From Eubacteriales bacterium (GTDB taxonomy: Bacteria; Bacillota; Clostridia; Lachnospirales; Lachnospiraceae), in the NCBI GenBank assembly GCA_030531555.1, contig JAUNNI010000019.1, positions 1-41,843 on the forward strand: a DNA stretch of 41,843 nt, written 5' to 3'. A model generated the notes under the pieces. It was not told the DNA's origin and searched no databases. It worked only from the letters and a program-made list of their open reading frames with translations. Made by a program: the position numbers and the translations under genes. The number at the start of each line of letters is the position of its first letter. Within the stretch, counting starts at the first letter, position 1. This document shows positions 1-9,462 of this stretch, in pieces.

Positions 1-1
1 A

Positions 2-577
2 TTAAGCAACTTTTCTATCCGACAAATTCCTATTAATCTGATTATTGTTTTCTATCTTCTTTCTTATACTCTCAAGTATTGAAACGACTTTTTTTTGAAC
101 TTCAAGTTCAGGAACATTAAATAGAATTTGTCTGAATGTTGTTGATGGTCTTCCAAGTGCAGGAACACCTACTTGTGACGCATTAGCTAATAATCTATGC
201 TGACCTATAGGAGTATGTAAGAAATAAACCATATATTCAGGCATAATCTTTTCATTACATCTTATTCTAAACTGACTTTGCGATATAACATATCTCTCAT
301 ATTTAGAATCTTGTGGTATAAATATAGCTTGTCCCAAAGTTCCTCTATGTGTAATAACAACATCGCCTCTATAGGCATTTGCTTTCTTTAAACTATCAGC
401 TTTTTCTTCTGTCAAATAACCAAATGAATCCTCGTTTAATACATACCCAATAAGATTGGACCCGTTAAGTATTGGTATTCCTGACTCAACATAAAACTCT
501 TTTTTTACATTTGATCCAAACGGCCCCATTGCAATTTCATCAATGAGATCATCTGCAACGATTTCTTTAAATTTCAT
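2..577 (-). CDS. hsdS: Half-length type I restriction specificity subunit (HsdS')
   Basis: Specificity subunits recognise the DNA target of a type I restriction-modification complex. This one has a single target-recognition domain with the family motif GPFGSNVKK near the N-terminus, followed by the helical conserved region KIENNNQINRNLS, and then stops after DRKVA. A complete HsdS carries two such units, so this is half-length (about 191 residues). I start it at 577 because an AAGGAAG ribosome binding site sits just upstream; an upstream in-frame ATG at 634 has none and would overlap the next gene. The last helical stretch is nearly identical in DNA to the same region of the full hsdS at 2061-3215, which suggests it is a recombination donor or a product of recombination. 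The window ends right at the stop, so what follows cannot be seen. Confidence 0.8.
   Translation of the reverse strand: MKFKEIVADDLIDEIAMGPFGSNVKKEFYVESGIPILNGSNLIGYVLNEDSFGYLTEEKADSLKKANAYRGDVVITHRGTLGQAIFIPQDSKYERYVISQSQFRIRCNEKIMPEYMVYFLHTPIGQHRLLANASQVGVPALGRPSTTFRQILFNVPELEVQKKVVSILESIRKKIENNNQINRNLSDRKVA
24..55. repeat. 32-bp direct repeat, copy 1 (within hsdS')
   Basis: This 32-base stretch is identical, base for base, to 2683-2714 in the full-length hsdS and encodes the shared KIENNNQINR helix. Both copies lie in the same orientation on opposite sides of a tyrosine recombinase gene. It is a likely crossover site for exchange of target-recognition domains. Confidence 0.85.
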
Positions 578-620
578 CTTTTCTTCCTTATTACTCCGAT
601 AAATCACAACATTTTGCCCA

Positions 621-983
621 TTATATAAATACACAATTTATACCAAGTTTATTCCAAAAGGAACAAGCTTCCTCACTGGCAGGCTCAAGTCTAATTTTGT
701 CAACTTCTATTTCAAATTGTTGAAAAAATTGCTGCATGATTTTTGTTCCAATTCCTTTATTCCTATATTCTTCCAATACTTCAAATTTATTAATATTCAT
801 ATAATCATCTACATCGTAATACAATAAAGCAATAACATTCTGCTTATTGTCTAAAATCTTATATAAATAACAGTCATTCTTCCAAATATAATCTTTATCA
901 ATTATTTCCCAAGATAAATAGAAATTATATTCTAATCGTATTTTGGTTAATTCATCAAATAAACATTTTTCAAACAAAAACAC
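621..983 (-). CDS. GNAT-family N-acetyltransferase
   Basis: A 120-residue protein of the GNAT fold, which transfers acetyl groups from acetyl-CoA to amines. The acetyl-CoA-binding motif A is visible as EEYRNKGIGTKIM at about residues 70-82 (R-x-x-G-x-G pattern), followed by an FWNKLG segment typical of the last strand and helix. The substrate cannot be predicted. It sits between the half hsdS and the recombinase, so it may be a passenger in the restriction locus or an acetyltransferase that protects against a toxin. At 120 residues it is shorter than most GNAT proteins but looks complete. Confidence 0.7.
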   Translation of the reverse strand: MFLFEKCLFDELTKIRLEYNFYLSWEIIDKDYIWKNDCYLYKILDNKQNVIALLYYDVDDYMNINKFEVLEEYRNKGIGTKIMQQFFQQFEIEVDKIRLEPASEEACSFWNKLGINCVFI

Positions 984-1019
984 CTATTCCACCTCTGTTT
1001 CCATTCCTAAAGCAGCATT

Positions 1020-1982
1020 TTATCCTATATATTTTCTATGTGCGTTTTTCACGTTACTTTGTTTCACCATCGCATAATGCAATGTTGTGTCAATCTTTTC
1101 ATGTCCAAGCAATTTTTGCACCTGTTCTATCGGCATTCCTTTATCTATTGCAACTGTTGCCATTGTTCTTCGGAATTTATGTGGATGACATCTTTTAATT
1201 CCCACATATCGTCCCAATTGTCTAATTCTAAGTTCTATTCCATTAATCGTAATTCTATTATATGGTTTTCTAAGTCCAACAAACAAAGCCACATTATCAT
1301 CGCTACGTGATTTCAGATATTCCTGTAAATGGATCTTTGTTCGAGCATCAAAATACACAATCCTTTCTTTATCACCTTTTCCAAGAACAATACATTCTCT
1401 TTCAACGAAATCTACATCCTCTATGTTAAGATTGACCAGTTCACCAATCCTCATACCTGTTGATGATAGAAGATCAATAATTGTAAGGTCTCTAATTTCT
1501 GTACAAAAATCACGTAACCGTTCTATTTCATCATCTGTATATACTTCTTTTACCGATGATGTTGTTTTAATTTTATGTATTCTTCTAACAGGACTTTTCA
1601 ATATATAGTTTTCGTCCTCTAACCAATTAAAGAAGCTTGACATTACACGCCTGATATTATCCACACTGCTCTTACTCACATTTCTCTTTGATTGATAACT
1701 GGCAAGATATTTTCTAAGATCATCTGTTGTTATCGATCTGACATTTTTATCCAATGAAATAAGCATTTTTTGTATAATATTCGAATAATAAATCAGGGTT
1801 CTCTCAGAACGTCCTTCCAATTTTTTAGTCGAAAGAAATCGATTCAGTAGCTCAATTGAATCTTCTTCAGTAGCATTATTTTTTGATAAATCTTCTAATG
1901 TTTCTCTTAATCTTAACAACTGACCATTGTCAAGCACATCAGCCATTTTATACATGATAATATTTATCTGATCCTGTTCCAT
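1020..1982 (-). CDS. Tyrosine recombinase/integrase (XerC-like) in the hsdS locus
   Basis: A 320-residue tyrosine recombinase, cutting and rejoining DNA through a covalent phosphotyrosine. The N-terminal SAM-like core-binding domain covers about residues 40-130. The catalytic set is complete: Arg178 in GMRIGEL, Lys203 in GKGDKER, His268 and Arg271 in HPHKFRR, His294 in LGHEK and Tyr303 in LHYAM. A strong AAGGAGG lies upstream of the ATG. Lying between two hsdS genes that share a 32-bp repeat, it most probably rearranges the specificity genes, as known for phase-variable type I systems in Firmicutes. A role as plasmid dimer resolvase is an alternative. Confidence 0.88.
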   Translation of the reverse strand: MEQDQINIIMYKMADVLDNGQLLRLRETLEDLSKNNATEEDSIELLNRFLSTKKLEGRSERTLIYYSNIIQKMLISLDKNVRSITTDDLRKYLASYQSKRNVSKSSVDNIRRVMSSFFNWLEDENYILKSPVRRIHKIKTTSSVKEVYTDDEIERLRDFCTEIRDLTIIDLLSSTGMRIGELVNLNIEDVDFVERECIVLGKGDKERIVYFDARTKIHLQEYLKSRSDDNVALFVGLRKPYNRITINGIELRIRQLGRYVGIKRCHPHKFRRTMATVAIDKGMPIEQVQKLLGHEKIDTTLHYAMVKQSNVKNAHRKYIG

Positions 1983-2060
1983 AGCATATACCTCCTTTTT
2001 CTTGATATATACTATTCAGGAACAATCTCATCAAACATGTATTACCATTTAGCGGAGTAA

Positions 2061-3215
2061 CTAAATATCCAATTCACTAACATCAAGCTCACCTGACATA
2101 AGTTTTGGAAGTAAGCTATCCCTCATTGTAATCAATCGACAGTTTTCTTCATAATTAGCCTTTATAATTGCATCCATTGGACTAACTATTTCTTCAAACT
2201 TATCCATCAAAGCTTTATTAGGAATTTGAATAGTCATGCCATTCATCGAGTCTTTGTTTATTGAACCGAATACTGTGCCCTCGCCATTATAAACATCAAA
2301 CTGCTCCTTTAAGCTGTACATCGTATATAAAACGAAAGATTGATGATCATCCTTAGATGCAACCGAACATAAACCACGACCAATGCAACACGCTTCATAA
2401 GCAACATTAACATCACCCACAGGAGCTCTTACACTCATGAGCACCGAATTCTCTTTTGCCATTCGTTTTGGAGCCGTGGTGAACAGTCTTCGGGTCGGAA
2501 ATCTATCCCCAAATTCGGCCCTTCCCTGATAAAATACTGAACCTTCGCCGTTCTCGTTATATGTATCCCCTTTTGGAGATTGACCCATAATAATATTAGC
2601 AATATCAGAAAGAACACCTTCACTGCATTTTTCAGAAGAATTAAGAATTAGTTCCTTGTATATAGCCATTGCCTGCTCCGATAAATTCCTATTAATCTGA
2701 TTATTGTTTTCTATTTTACTATCAATACTATCCAGTATTTCAGCTATTCTTCTCTGAACCTTGATATCTTTTGGAATTCTAACCACAATGTTTTTCATGA
2801 CATTTCCAGATACTTCTTTGAAAGTCGTTCCAGATCCCATTCCTTCAATATCAGGCTTCTTATATTTCAACAAATAATATAAAAATAAAAAGTATACTTT
2901 TTCATTTGGTATAACGCTCTTAAATCCTTGATTAGTACATATTTCATTTGCGGCAATAACTACATATCCAATTGGTGCTCTAGATGAAAACAGTACTGAA
3001 TTTTCTGGAAGCATCTTAGTAGAGCAACTATTAAATCCTTTTTTGGTAATGCTTCTACCACCTTTTTCTATATATCTTTCTGAAAAAGTAGATAAATCTT
3101 TTGGCGTAAGCCAAGGTATATCACCATCATAATTTGACTCATCTTTAGTTGATGGAGTTGCCCCACCAACAATCTCCCCAATATCTGATAATTTATACTC
3201 TATCCATTCCTTCAT
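2061..3215 (-). CDS. hsdS: Type I restriction specificity subunit HsdS
   Basis: Full-length specificity subunit of 384 residues with two target-recognition domains (about residues 1-150 and 200-345), each followed by a conserved helical spacer (KIENNNQINRNLSEQAMAIY in the middle, and the DSLLPKLMSGELDV helix at the C-terminus). It binds two HsdM subunits and determines which bipartite sequence is methylated or restricted. It lies 31 bases downstream of hsdM in the same direction. The middle spacer carries copy 2 of the 32-bp repeat, so the C-terminal recognition domain could be exchanged with that of another hsdS copy. Confidence 0.93.
   Translation of the reverse strand: MKEWIEYKLSDIGEIVGGATPSTKDESNYDGDIPWLTPKDLSTFSERYIEKGGRSITKKGFNSCSTKMLPENSVLFSSRAPIGYVVIAANEICTNQGFKSVIPNEKVYFLFLYYLLKYKKPDIEGMGSGTTFKEVSGNVMKNIVVRIPKDIKVQRRIAEILDSIDSKIENNNQINRNLSEQAMAIYKELILNSSEKCSEGVLSDIANIIMGQSPKGDTYNENGEGSVFYQGRAEFGDRFPTRRLFTTAPKRMAKENSVLMSVRAPVGDVNVAYEACCIGRGLCSVASKDDHQSFVLYTMYSLKEQFDVYNGEGTVFGSINKDSMNGMTIQIPNKALMDKFEEIVSPMDAIIKANYEENCRLITMRDSLLPKLMSGELDVSELDI
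2683..2714. repeat. 32-bp direct repeat, copy 2 (within hsdS)
   Basis: Identical to 24-55 and in the same orientation. It encodes the central helix between the two target-recognition domains, the usual crossover point in shuffling hsdS genes. Confidence 0.85.
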
Positions 3216-3246
3216 TTATTCATCCTCTTGCTCATACAAATCACAA

Positions 3247-4770
3247 TTATCCCAATGGATAACCAATAGTCGCTAATTTCTGTCTTATTTCTTCTTCCAA
3301 CTTATGACTATCTTTAAACAAGTCTGATAATTCCGATGTTAATCGAGTCATTTTCTCTTCAAATGGTTCTCCATCATCTTCCTGTTCTGCAATTCCTACA
3401 TAACGACCTGGCGTAAGAATATAATCCTGTTCTGCAATTTCATCAATAGTTGCCGCTTTACAGAAGCCCTTAATATCTTCATATTCTTTTCCTTGTCTCC
3501 AGTTCTGATATGTGGACGCAATTTTCTTAATATCTTCTTCTGACAATTCACGAACCTTTCGATCAATCATATGACCAAGTTCTCTGGCGTCAATGAAAAG
3601 TACTTTACCGTCAGTATTTTCATTTTTTCCTTTTCTCATAATCCATAATGAGACAGGAATACCTGTAGAATAGAACAGCTGACCTGGCATTGAAACAATA
3701 CATTCAACAACATCACCTTTAATCATGTTTGTTCGAATATTTCCTTCATTGCTTGTATTGGAACTTAATGATCCATTCGCAAGAACTGTTCCTGCCACGC
3801 CATTGACTGGATTCAGATGATGTAACATATGTTGTAACCATGCGTAATTAGCATTTCCAGCCGGTGGTGTTCCGTATCTCCAGCGAACATCTTCCTGGAT
3901 TCTTTCCAATCCATAATCGGACACATTAAAAGGTGGATTAGCAAGAATGAAATTTGCTTTTAATGATTTATGTTGATCATCATGGAATGAATCTGCATTA
4001 TGCTTTCCAAGATTTGCTTCTAACCCACGAATTGCAAGGTTCATTTTTGCGAGTTTCCATGTAGTTGGATTACTTTCCTGCCCAAAGATAGAAATATCAA
4101 AAAGATTTCCTTGGTGTTCTTTTACAAAACGGGCACTCTGGCAGAACATACCACCACTACCGCACGCAGGGTCAAAAATCTGGCCTTCAAATGGTTCGAT
4201 CATCTCAACGAGAGTACGTACAATACATGATGGTGTATAGAATTCCCCACCAAGTTTACCTTCAGCCGAAGCAAATTTACTTAAGAAATATTCGTATACA
4301 CGCCCGAGAACATCTTTTTCCTGTGCAGCAGAAGATCCTACTTCAATATTCGTGAATAAAGTAACTAATTCACCCAATCGTGTTTTATCTAATTCTGGTC
4401 TGGAATAATTTTTTGTCAAAACTCCTTTTAAAGAATCATTCTCTTTCTCGATGGTTTCCATTGCATTATCGATAACATTTCCGATATCTGTACTTGTTGC
4501 ATGGGATTTGATTTCACTCCATCTTGCTTGCTTGGGTACCCAGAAAATATTTTCAGAAACATATTCATCCCTGTCTTCTTCATCTCCAAATCCTTCTTCT
4601 AATAATTCCTGGTATTTCTCTTCAAAAGAGTCAGAAACATATTTTAAAAATATAAGACCAAGTACGACATGTTTATATTCTGCCGCATCCATGTTAGATC
4701 GTAATTTATCTGCAGCCAACCATAACTTTTCTTCAAACCCTACATTGGTGGTGCTTTTACCTCTTGCCAT
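3247..4770 (-). CDS. hsdM: Type I DNA methyltransferase subunit HsdM
   Basis: N6-adenine methyltransferase subunit of a type I restriction-modification system (about 507 residues). The S-adenosylmethionine site is [10 protein letters not shown] at about residues 200-209, and the catalytic motif IV is NPPF at about 278-281. The N-terminal helical domain and the C-terminal helices that contact HsdS are both present. I prefer the start MARGKST at 4770, because GGGG lies 8 bases upstream; the ATG at 4776 is too close to it. The motor/nuclease subunit HsdR is not in the window and may lie to the left of position 1. Without HsdR only methylation would be possible. Confidence 0.95.
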   Translation of the reverse strand: MARGKSTTNVGFEEKLWLAADKLRSNMDAAEYKHVVLGLIFLKYVSDSFEEKYQELLEEGFGDEEDRDEYVSENIFWVPKQARWSEIKSHATSTDIGNVIDNAMETIEKENDSLKGVLTKNYSRPELDKTRLGELVTLFTNIEVGSSAAQEKDVLGRVYEYFLSKFASAEGKLGGEFYTPSCIVRTLVEMIEPFEGQIFDPACGSGGMFCQSARFVKEHQGNLFDISIFGQESNPTTWKLAKMNLAIRGLEANLGKHNADSFHDDQHKSLKANFILANPPFNVSDYGLERIQEDVRWRYGTPPAGNANYAWLQHMLHHLNPVNGVAGTVLANGSLSSNTSNEGNIRTNMIKGDVVECIVSMPGQLFYSTGIPVSLWIMRKGKNENTDGKVLFIDARELGHMIDRKVRELSEEDIKKIASTYQNWRQGKEYEDIKGFCKAATIDEIAEQDYILTPGRYVGIAEQEDDGEPFEEKMTRLTSELSDLFKDSHKLEEEIRQKLATIGYPLG

Positions 4771-4920
4771 AATCATTACCCCTTAAATATATTTAAAAAT
4801 TATTCTAAAAACATAACACTTTTCTTTTTATAGTTTATCATAAAACGACCATCTTTAACATTGTTATCTATGATATTAAAATCTCAGAGATACGTATTTA
4901 TATTATTGATAATACTAATA

Positions 4921-4944
4921 GCCAAGACTAAAAATAGCCTTGGC
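4921..4944. terminator. Possible stem-loop between the 4994 gene and hsdM
   Basis: An inverted repeat GCCAAG ... CTTGGC with a 12-base AT-rich loop lies in the 220-base gap between hsdM and the next gene upstream. Neither side has a proper U-tract, so it is at best a weak terminator. Nothing else is recognisable in 4777-4993. Confidence 0.3.
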
Positions 4945-4993
4945 AAAGTACCAAATTCATACTAATATTTATAAATTATTTAAAGAACGCATC

Positions 4994-5437
4994 TTATTCT
5001 TCACAGGCTTCCAAATACTCGTTTTCTAAATCACAATTTGGAATCTCAATCTCATCCAGATATTTTCCAACAGTCTCCTGCTTATAGATATCCACATCAT
5101 CCCAGCTTGCTCTTACCATGTAGATAAGATAACGACGAATTTTAATGATTTCCTCCTCATGATCTGCTTCAAATATCATTTCGTAATCATCAATTTCATC
5201 GTCATAAAAAGCATTCACATAATCAAATGTATCATCATCAAATTCAAGCATACCATCGATGCAACTTTTCTCCGGATCATAGAAATGCGGAATACCCTCA
5301 ACCTCCGCTAAGATATGATAACTTAATTTTCCTTCTTCATCTTGCAATACAAGTTCAGCAATCACTGGACCAGATACTGGCCCACATGCCATTCCACCGC
5401 CAATTTCAACCTTTACATCTTTGATTAAATATTTCAT
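4994..5437 (-). CDS. Acidic protein of unknown function
   Basis: A 147-residue, strongly acidic protein that I do not recognise. It opens with a glycine/cysteine-containing stretch (EIGGGMACGPVSG, about residues 12-24), then alternates predicted strands with runs of Asp/Glu, and has no signal peptide or membrane segment. It follows the XRE-type regulator at 5468-6940 with a 30-base gap and probably shares its transcript. Highly acidic small proteins near restriction systems are sometimes DNA-mimic antirestriction proteins, but nothing specific shows that here. Confidence 0.6.
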   Translation of the reverse strand: MKYLIKDVKVEIGGGMACGPVSGPVIAELVLQDEEGKLSYHILAEVEGIPHFYDPEKSCIDGMLEFDDDTFDYVNAFYDDEIDDYEMIFEADHEEEIIKIRRYLIYMVRASWDDVDIYKQETVGKYLDEIEIPNCDLENEYLEACEE

Positions 5438-5467
5438 AATATACCCTTCCTTTTTTGATTCTTATGT

Positions 5468-6940
5468 TTACTTCTCAGTCTCGTCTTTATTCCAAGGTAA
5501 TCTTGCCTGTATCAACATATTAAGCATCATCATGGTGTCAAAATAATCTGAATCTAAGGCATCATCCAGGTATTTATATAGTTCCAACATATTCTCCTGT
5601 TTGATTCCATAATCAAACAAATCCTTTCTTGTTACTCCAAAGAGACTACTTTTATCGTGTTTGGAATATGCAGCAAAAATGCAGATAGATTCTCCGATTT
5701 TAGGACCTGCGATATGCGTTATCTTCATTTCATGGATATAATAATTTTCGTCTGATCCTTCTTTCATATCTGCAATCGTTTTATCTTCCGTGTTGTTCTG
5801 ATAATAAATCTTTTGCTTCGCACGTCCTACAGCAACTAGATCACCATCATCTTTTAAAAGATTTCTCCATTTTTCTGGAAGATAGTATGCACACTTTCGA
5901 ACCAATATTACTTTTGTTTCTGTAGTACCATCTGCTTTCACAATATCTGACTGACGATGCCAGGTATCTGGATCCACTGTAAATCCAGAACGCTCTGCAA
6001 TGGAAGCATTTAACGAGAGCTGTCCAAGTTCTGATACTGTGTAAGAAGGAATATAACGATATTCTGTAGTTAATTCTCCGCCAGATGTAGGTTCCATGTT
6101 AAGCCAAAGGATACAGTCGCCAAATATCTCTCTTAACAAATCAATGTACATATGAAAGATTCCAATTTGTCGGTAATCCTCTCTTACATATCCGCTCTCT
6201 ATATAAAGAATATTATCTTCCTGTCCACATGCTCTGATCTCATCCATTCTCTTGACCATAAGATCCATGTATTCCTGCTCTTCATTTCCTTCGCTGAACT
6301 GCCATAATGCCCAGTATGGATTCAATGTTCGATATGCATCGGTGATATCAAGAATATCAAATGGAATCATCTCACGAAGCTTATCCATATGAGGTCGGAA
6401 TACATGCTGCATCACAATAGTAACATCGGTGACAAATGCTGCAATTACTTCATTTCCAAAAAAGACATATGTGTGAATCTTTTGAAGTACAAAATCTGGT
6501 TGTGGTTCTCCATTAATAATCTGACTATCATGTCCAAAGGAAAGCTGATATTCTGTTAAGAAATAGGATACATATGGTCCCCACTCATAGATTAATGCAT
6601 TCATGTTTTCCATATCCTGACCGGTTAGGATTCCCAATGCCTTTTTATGAGAAGTTTTCATTTTCTTTGTCTTTTTGAAATCTACTTTTTTGTTGAAGTA
6701 TTTTTCCATTGTATTTGTATTTCCTCCAAAAATAAGATTTTCAAGAGGAATTCCAAAATAATCTGCAATCATATCCAGTTTTGTAAGGTCTGTAATTCCA
6801 GATCCCTTTTTTGCTTTTTCAAGATTACTGATATCTGCCTGATACATTCCCAGAGCTTCTGCCATTGTTTCCTGTGATACTCTTCTAAGATATTTTCTGT
6901 TTTCAAGAATTCTTTTTCCTATCTTTTCATATTCGATCAT
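5468..6940 (-). CDS. XRE-family HTH regulator fused to a large C-terminal domain
   Basis: A 490-residue protein whose first about 75 residues form a Cro/C1-type helix-turn-helix (VSQETMAEALGMYQADISNLEKAKKG, here seen across residues 22-47). The remaining about 400 residues are not a known regulator partner to me. Around residues 245-285 the pattern YVREDYRQIGIFHMYIDLLRE followed by a strand recalls GNAT motif A (R-x-x-G), so an acetyltransferase-like fold is possible, but this is inference. A GGAGG-like site precedes the ATG. It heads a two-gene unit with the acidic protein at 4994-5437. Confidence 0.7.
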   Translation of the reverse strand: MIEYEKIGKRILENRKYLRRVSQETMAEALGMYQADISNLEKAKKGSGITDLTKLDMIADYFGIPLENLIFGGNTNTMEKYFNKKVDFKKTKKMKTSHKKALGILTGQDMENMNALIYEWGPYVSYFLTEYQLSFGHDSQIINGEPQPDFVLQKIHTYVFFGNEVIAAFVTDVTIVMQHVFRPHMDKLREMIPFDILDITDAYRTLNPYWALWQFSEGNEEQEYMDLMVKRMDEIRACGQEDNILYIESGYVREDYRQIGIFHMYIDLLREIFGDCILWLNMEPTSGGELTTEYRYIPSYTVSELGQLSLNASIAERSGFTVDPDTWHRQSDIVKADGTTETKVILVRKCAYYLPEKWRNLLKDDGDLVAVGRAKQKIYYQNNTEDKTIADMKEGSDENYYIHEMKITHIAGPKIGESICIFAAYSKHDKSSLFGVTRKDLFDYGIKQENMLELYKYLDDALDSDYFDTMMMLNMLIQARLPWNKDETEK

Positions 6941-7021
6941 TTTTCTTACCTCCTGATGGATATATCATACCGTTGAAACAATGCAAATTTTATAGCTCAT
7001 TTCTTATAATCTGAATTTCCT

Positions 7022-7801
7022 TTAAGAATAAAGAATCATTTTTCCTGTTTTGGTGATTAATATATAATCATAGTTTTCCAAATTTTCCATCATAATCTGC
7101 CCGTATTTTTCAAAATCAATACATGAAAGAATTTCTTCATCTGTTATTTCTTCACATCTTTTAATCCAATGTCTGGCTAAATCTTCTTCTCGTGTGAAAA
7201 CTCCCTCTATTTCAAAATAGTAATCGTTTCCAATCACACCTATCAATTCATTCATTTCTTCCAGTGTAAGATTGAACTTTCTTATAGAAAAACTTGTTAA
7301 AAGTTCATCGTCATAAAATTTAGTCAGATAATTAAGATTTTGGGGATTTCTAAAGTCATCAATACTATATCTTCCACCGTGATATGATCCATCATAAAAC
7401 ATGCATCCTGGCTTTATAACATCAACAAATCTAGATTGCGTTAAAATCTCTATTTCTCGAGAGCTGCCATTATAAATATAATACCGATGAAAAAATTCTT
7501 TTTTATTCGCATAATAGTTTAAAATATCTCTTATTATCTTTCCTGTTTTCTTGCTGATATTATAAATGCGTTCCGAGGTGATATTTTCACATTCAGATAA
7601 GACACTATAAATAGATTCCCTAAATGACTCAAATGAATTGAATTTTCCATCAAAATATAATTTTCTTATAATATCTTCATATCTGGTTACAGACATTCTA
7701 TTCTTTTTTACACAATCGTCATTGTAATCATATACTAAAGTTGGGGTAGCAAATGCAGCCAAATGATTCTCCATATCTTCTCTAATGTATATAATAGTCA
7801 C
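7022..7801 (-). CDS. ArdA-like antirestriction protein (C-terminal similarity)
   Basis: A 259-residue protein. Its last about 65 residues (EEDLARHWIKRCEEITDEEI, then CIDFEKYGQIMMEN and a final TKTGKMILY strand) match the layout of the ArdA antirestriction fold, where an acidic dimer mimics bent B-form DNA and blocks type I restriction enzymes: the family normally shows a 'EELG-yl-ee' helix, then 'YIDYEAYGRDL' and a GY strand. The N-terminal two thirds are not recognised. Plasmids often carry ardA near the leading region. This is a family-level guess; an unrelated acidic protein cannot be excluded. Confidence 0.45.
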   Translation of the reverse strand: MTIIYIREDMENHLAAFATPTLVYDYNDDCVKKNRMSVTRYEDIIRKLYFDGKFNSFESFRESIYSVLSECENITSERIYNISKKTGKIIRDILNYYANKKEFFHRYYIYNGSSREIEILTQSRFVDVIKPGCMFYDGSYHGGRYSIDDFRNPQNLNYLTKFYDDELLTSFSIRKFNLTLEEMNELIGVIGNDYYFEIEGVFTREEDLARHWIKRCEEITDEEILSCIDFEKYGQIMMENLENYDYILITKTGKMILYS

Positions 7802-7854
7802 TTTGTATATATCGTGTAGCTTAGACGTAATAACACCTTCTTTCCATAGATTTT

Positions 7855-8355
7855 TTATTCAATCTCTGAAATTTTCTTTTTTACACGAGAAAATCCAAAT
7901 TCTTTCTCCATATAGTGGTCTGCGCATAAGAGAATATTTTCCATCTGATCTCCCATTCCTCTTCCATGATTTCCATGCTTACCATTTTTGTCCCATGAAC
8001 AGATAAATGGCAGATTATTTTCCGCTTCATTACCCATTTCTACACAATAGTATCCAGCTTTTTGAAAATCTTCATTGAAAAACAAACAGATTTTATAACA
8101 GAGTGGTTCTCTTTCTGGAGTAGGTAACTCTAATGTTTCAACCAACGCTTCTTTACAAAGACGGTTAAGAGAAATCTTAAAATCTTCTTCCTTATACGGC
8201 ATCTCCATTTCATTTCTTTCAAATTGTTCTTTAAAAATTCGATAGATAAGAGACTCGTCTTCCAGAAACGCACTAACTAATGTCCAAGGATCTTCAAAAA
8301 ATATTTCAGGTAAAATGCGATGTTCAATAAGATATCTTACGTTTGTCTTATCCAT
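7855..8355 (-). CDS. Hypothetical protein upstream of the ArdA-like gene
   Basis: A 166-residue soluble protein I do not recognise. It is rich in Glu/Asp, has a Cys/His-containing central part (about residues 85-135, with HGNHGRGMGD) and no membrane segment. It lies 48 bases downstream of recA and in the same direction, so it probably belongs to the ssb-recA transcript. No catalytic motif is evident. Confidence 0.6.
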   Translation of the reverse strand: MDKTNVRYLIEHRILPEIFFEDPWTLVSAFLEDESLIYRIFKEQFERNEMEMPYKEEDFKISLNRLCKEALVETLELPTPEREPLCYKICLFFNEDFQKAGYYCVEMGNEAENNLPFICSWDKNGKHGNHGRGMGDQMENILLCADHYMEKEFGFSRVKKKISEIE

Positions 8356-8403
8356 TTTTATCCTCCCATTTCAGTCGAAACACAAAACAAAAAAATATGT
8401 GTT

Positions 8404-9438
8404 TTATAACTTTTCTTCACTATCTTCTTTTACAGATTTACAAATTCCAAAGTACTCTCTTACCTTCTGATCCACAACTTCCATCACTTCAGGATGTTCC
8501 TTAAGGTATGTCTTTGCATTTTCTCTTCCCTGGCCAATTTTCTGACCTTCATAAGCATACCAGGCACCACTTTTCTTGATCACATCTGATTTAACTGCAA
8601 GATCAATAAGATCACCTTCGCGGGAGATTCCCTGACCAAACATGATATCGAATTCAGCTTCTTTAAACGGTGGAGCCACTTTGTTTTTAACCACTTTTAC
8701 ACGAGTATGGTTTCCAATGACTTCTCCACCCTGCTTAATTGCTTCCACTCTTCTTACATCCATTCTTACAGAGGAATAAAATTTAAGGGCACGACCACCA
8801 GTTGTTGTTTCAGGACTTCCAAACATTACACCAACCTTTTCACGAATCTGATTGATGAATACTACTACACAGTTAGATTTATTGATTACTGCGGTTAGTT
8901 TTCTCATGGCTTTGGACATGAGTCTTGCATGAAGACCTACCTGAAGATCATCCATGTCCCCATCAATCTCTGCTTTTGGTACAAGAGCTGCTACAGAGTC
9001 AATAACAATAATATCAAGAGCACCGGAACGAATCATGGTTTCTGCAATATCAAGCGCCTGTTCGCCATGGTCTGGCTGGGATACATAAAGGTTATCAATA
9101 TCAACACCTATCTTCTTCGCATATTCTGGATCCAAAGCATGTTCTGCATCAATGAAGCCTGCAATACCACCACGTTTCTGAGCCTCTGCAATCATGTGAA
9201 GAGTAACTGTTGTTTTACCAGAAGATTCTGGTCCATAGATTTCGATGATTCTTCCTCTTGGAACACCGCCTACCCCAAGTGCGATATCAAGACCAATGGA
9301 TCCTGTTGGAATGGAAGCTACATTGATTGCACTGTTTTCACCGAGTTTCATCACAGCTCCTTTACCGAAGCTTTTTTCAATGTTATTAATCGCTATATTT
9401 AACGCTTCTAATTTTGCATCTCTATTTACTGCCATCAT
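8404..9438 (-). CDS. recA: RecA recombinase
   Basis: Complete RecA of 344 residues, the ATP-dependent strand-exchange protein that also triggers LexA self-cleavage. Walker [10 protein letters not shown] is at about residues 69-77, the Walker B strand is [20 protein letters not shown], and the DNA-binding loop region [20 protein letters not shown] is intact. The C-terminal acidic tail is short (EDSEEKL). A GGAGG site lies six bases upstream. The gene follows ssb by 24 bases, so the two are co-transcribed. A full recA on a plasmid is unusual, because the host already has one; it may support recombination or SOS during transfer or establishment. Confidence 0.97.
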   Translation of the reverse strand: MMAVNRDAKLEALNIAINNIEKSFGKGAVMKLGENSAINVASIPTGSIGLDIALGVGGVPRGRIIEIYGPESSGKTTVTLHMIAEAQKRGGIAGFIDAEHALDPEYAKKIGVDIDNLYVSQPDHGEQALDIAETMIRSGALDIIVIDSVAALVPKAEIDGDMDDLQVGLHARLMSKAMRKLTAVINKSNCVVVFINQIREKVGVMFGSPETTTGGRALKFYSSVRMDVRRVEAIKQGGEVIGNHTRVKVVKNKVAPPFKEAEFDIMFGQGISREGDLIDLAVKSDVIKKSGAWYAYEGQKIGQGRENAKTYLKEHPEVMEVVDQKVREYFGICKSVKEDSEEKL

Positions 9439-9462
9439 TTATATCCTCCTGATCTTACTGTT

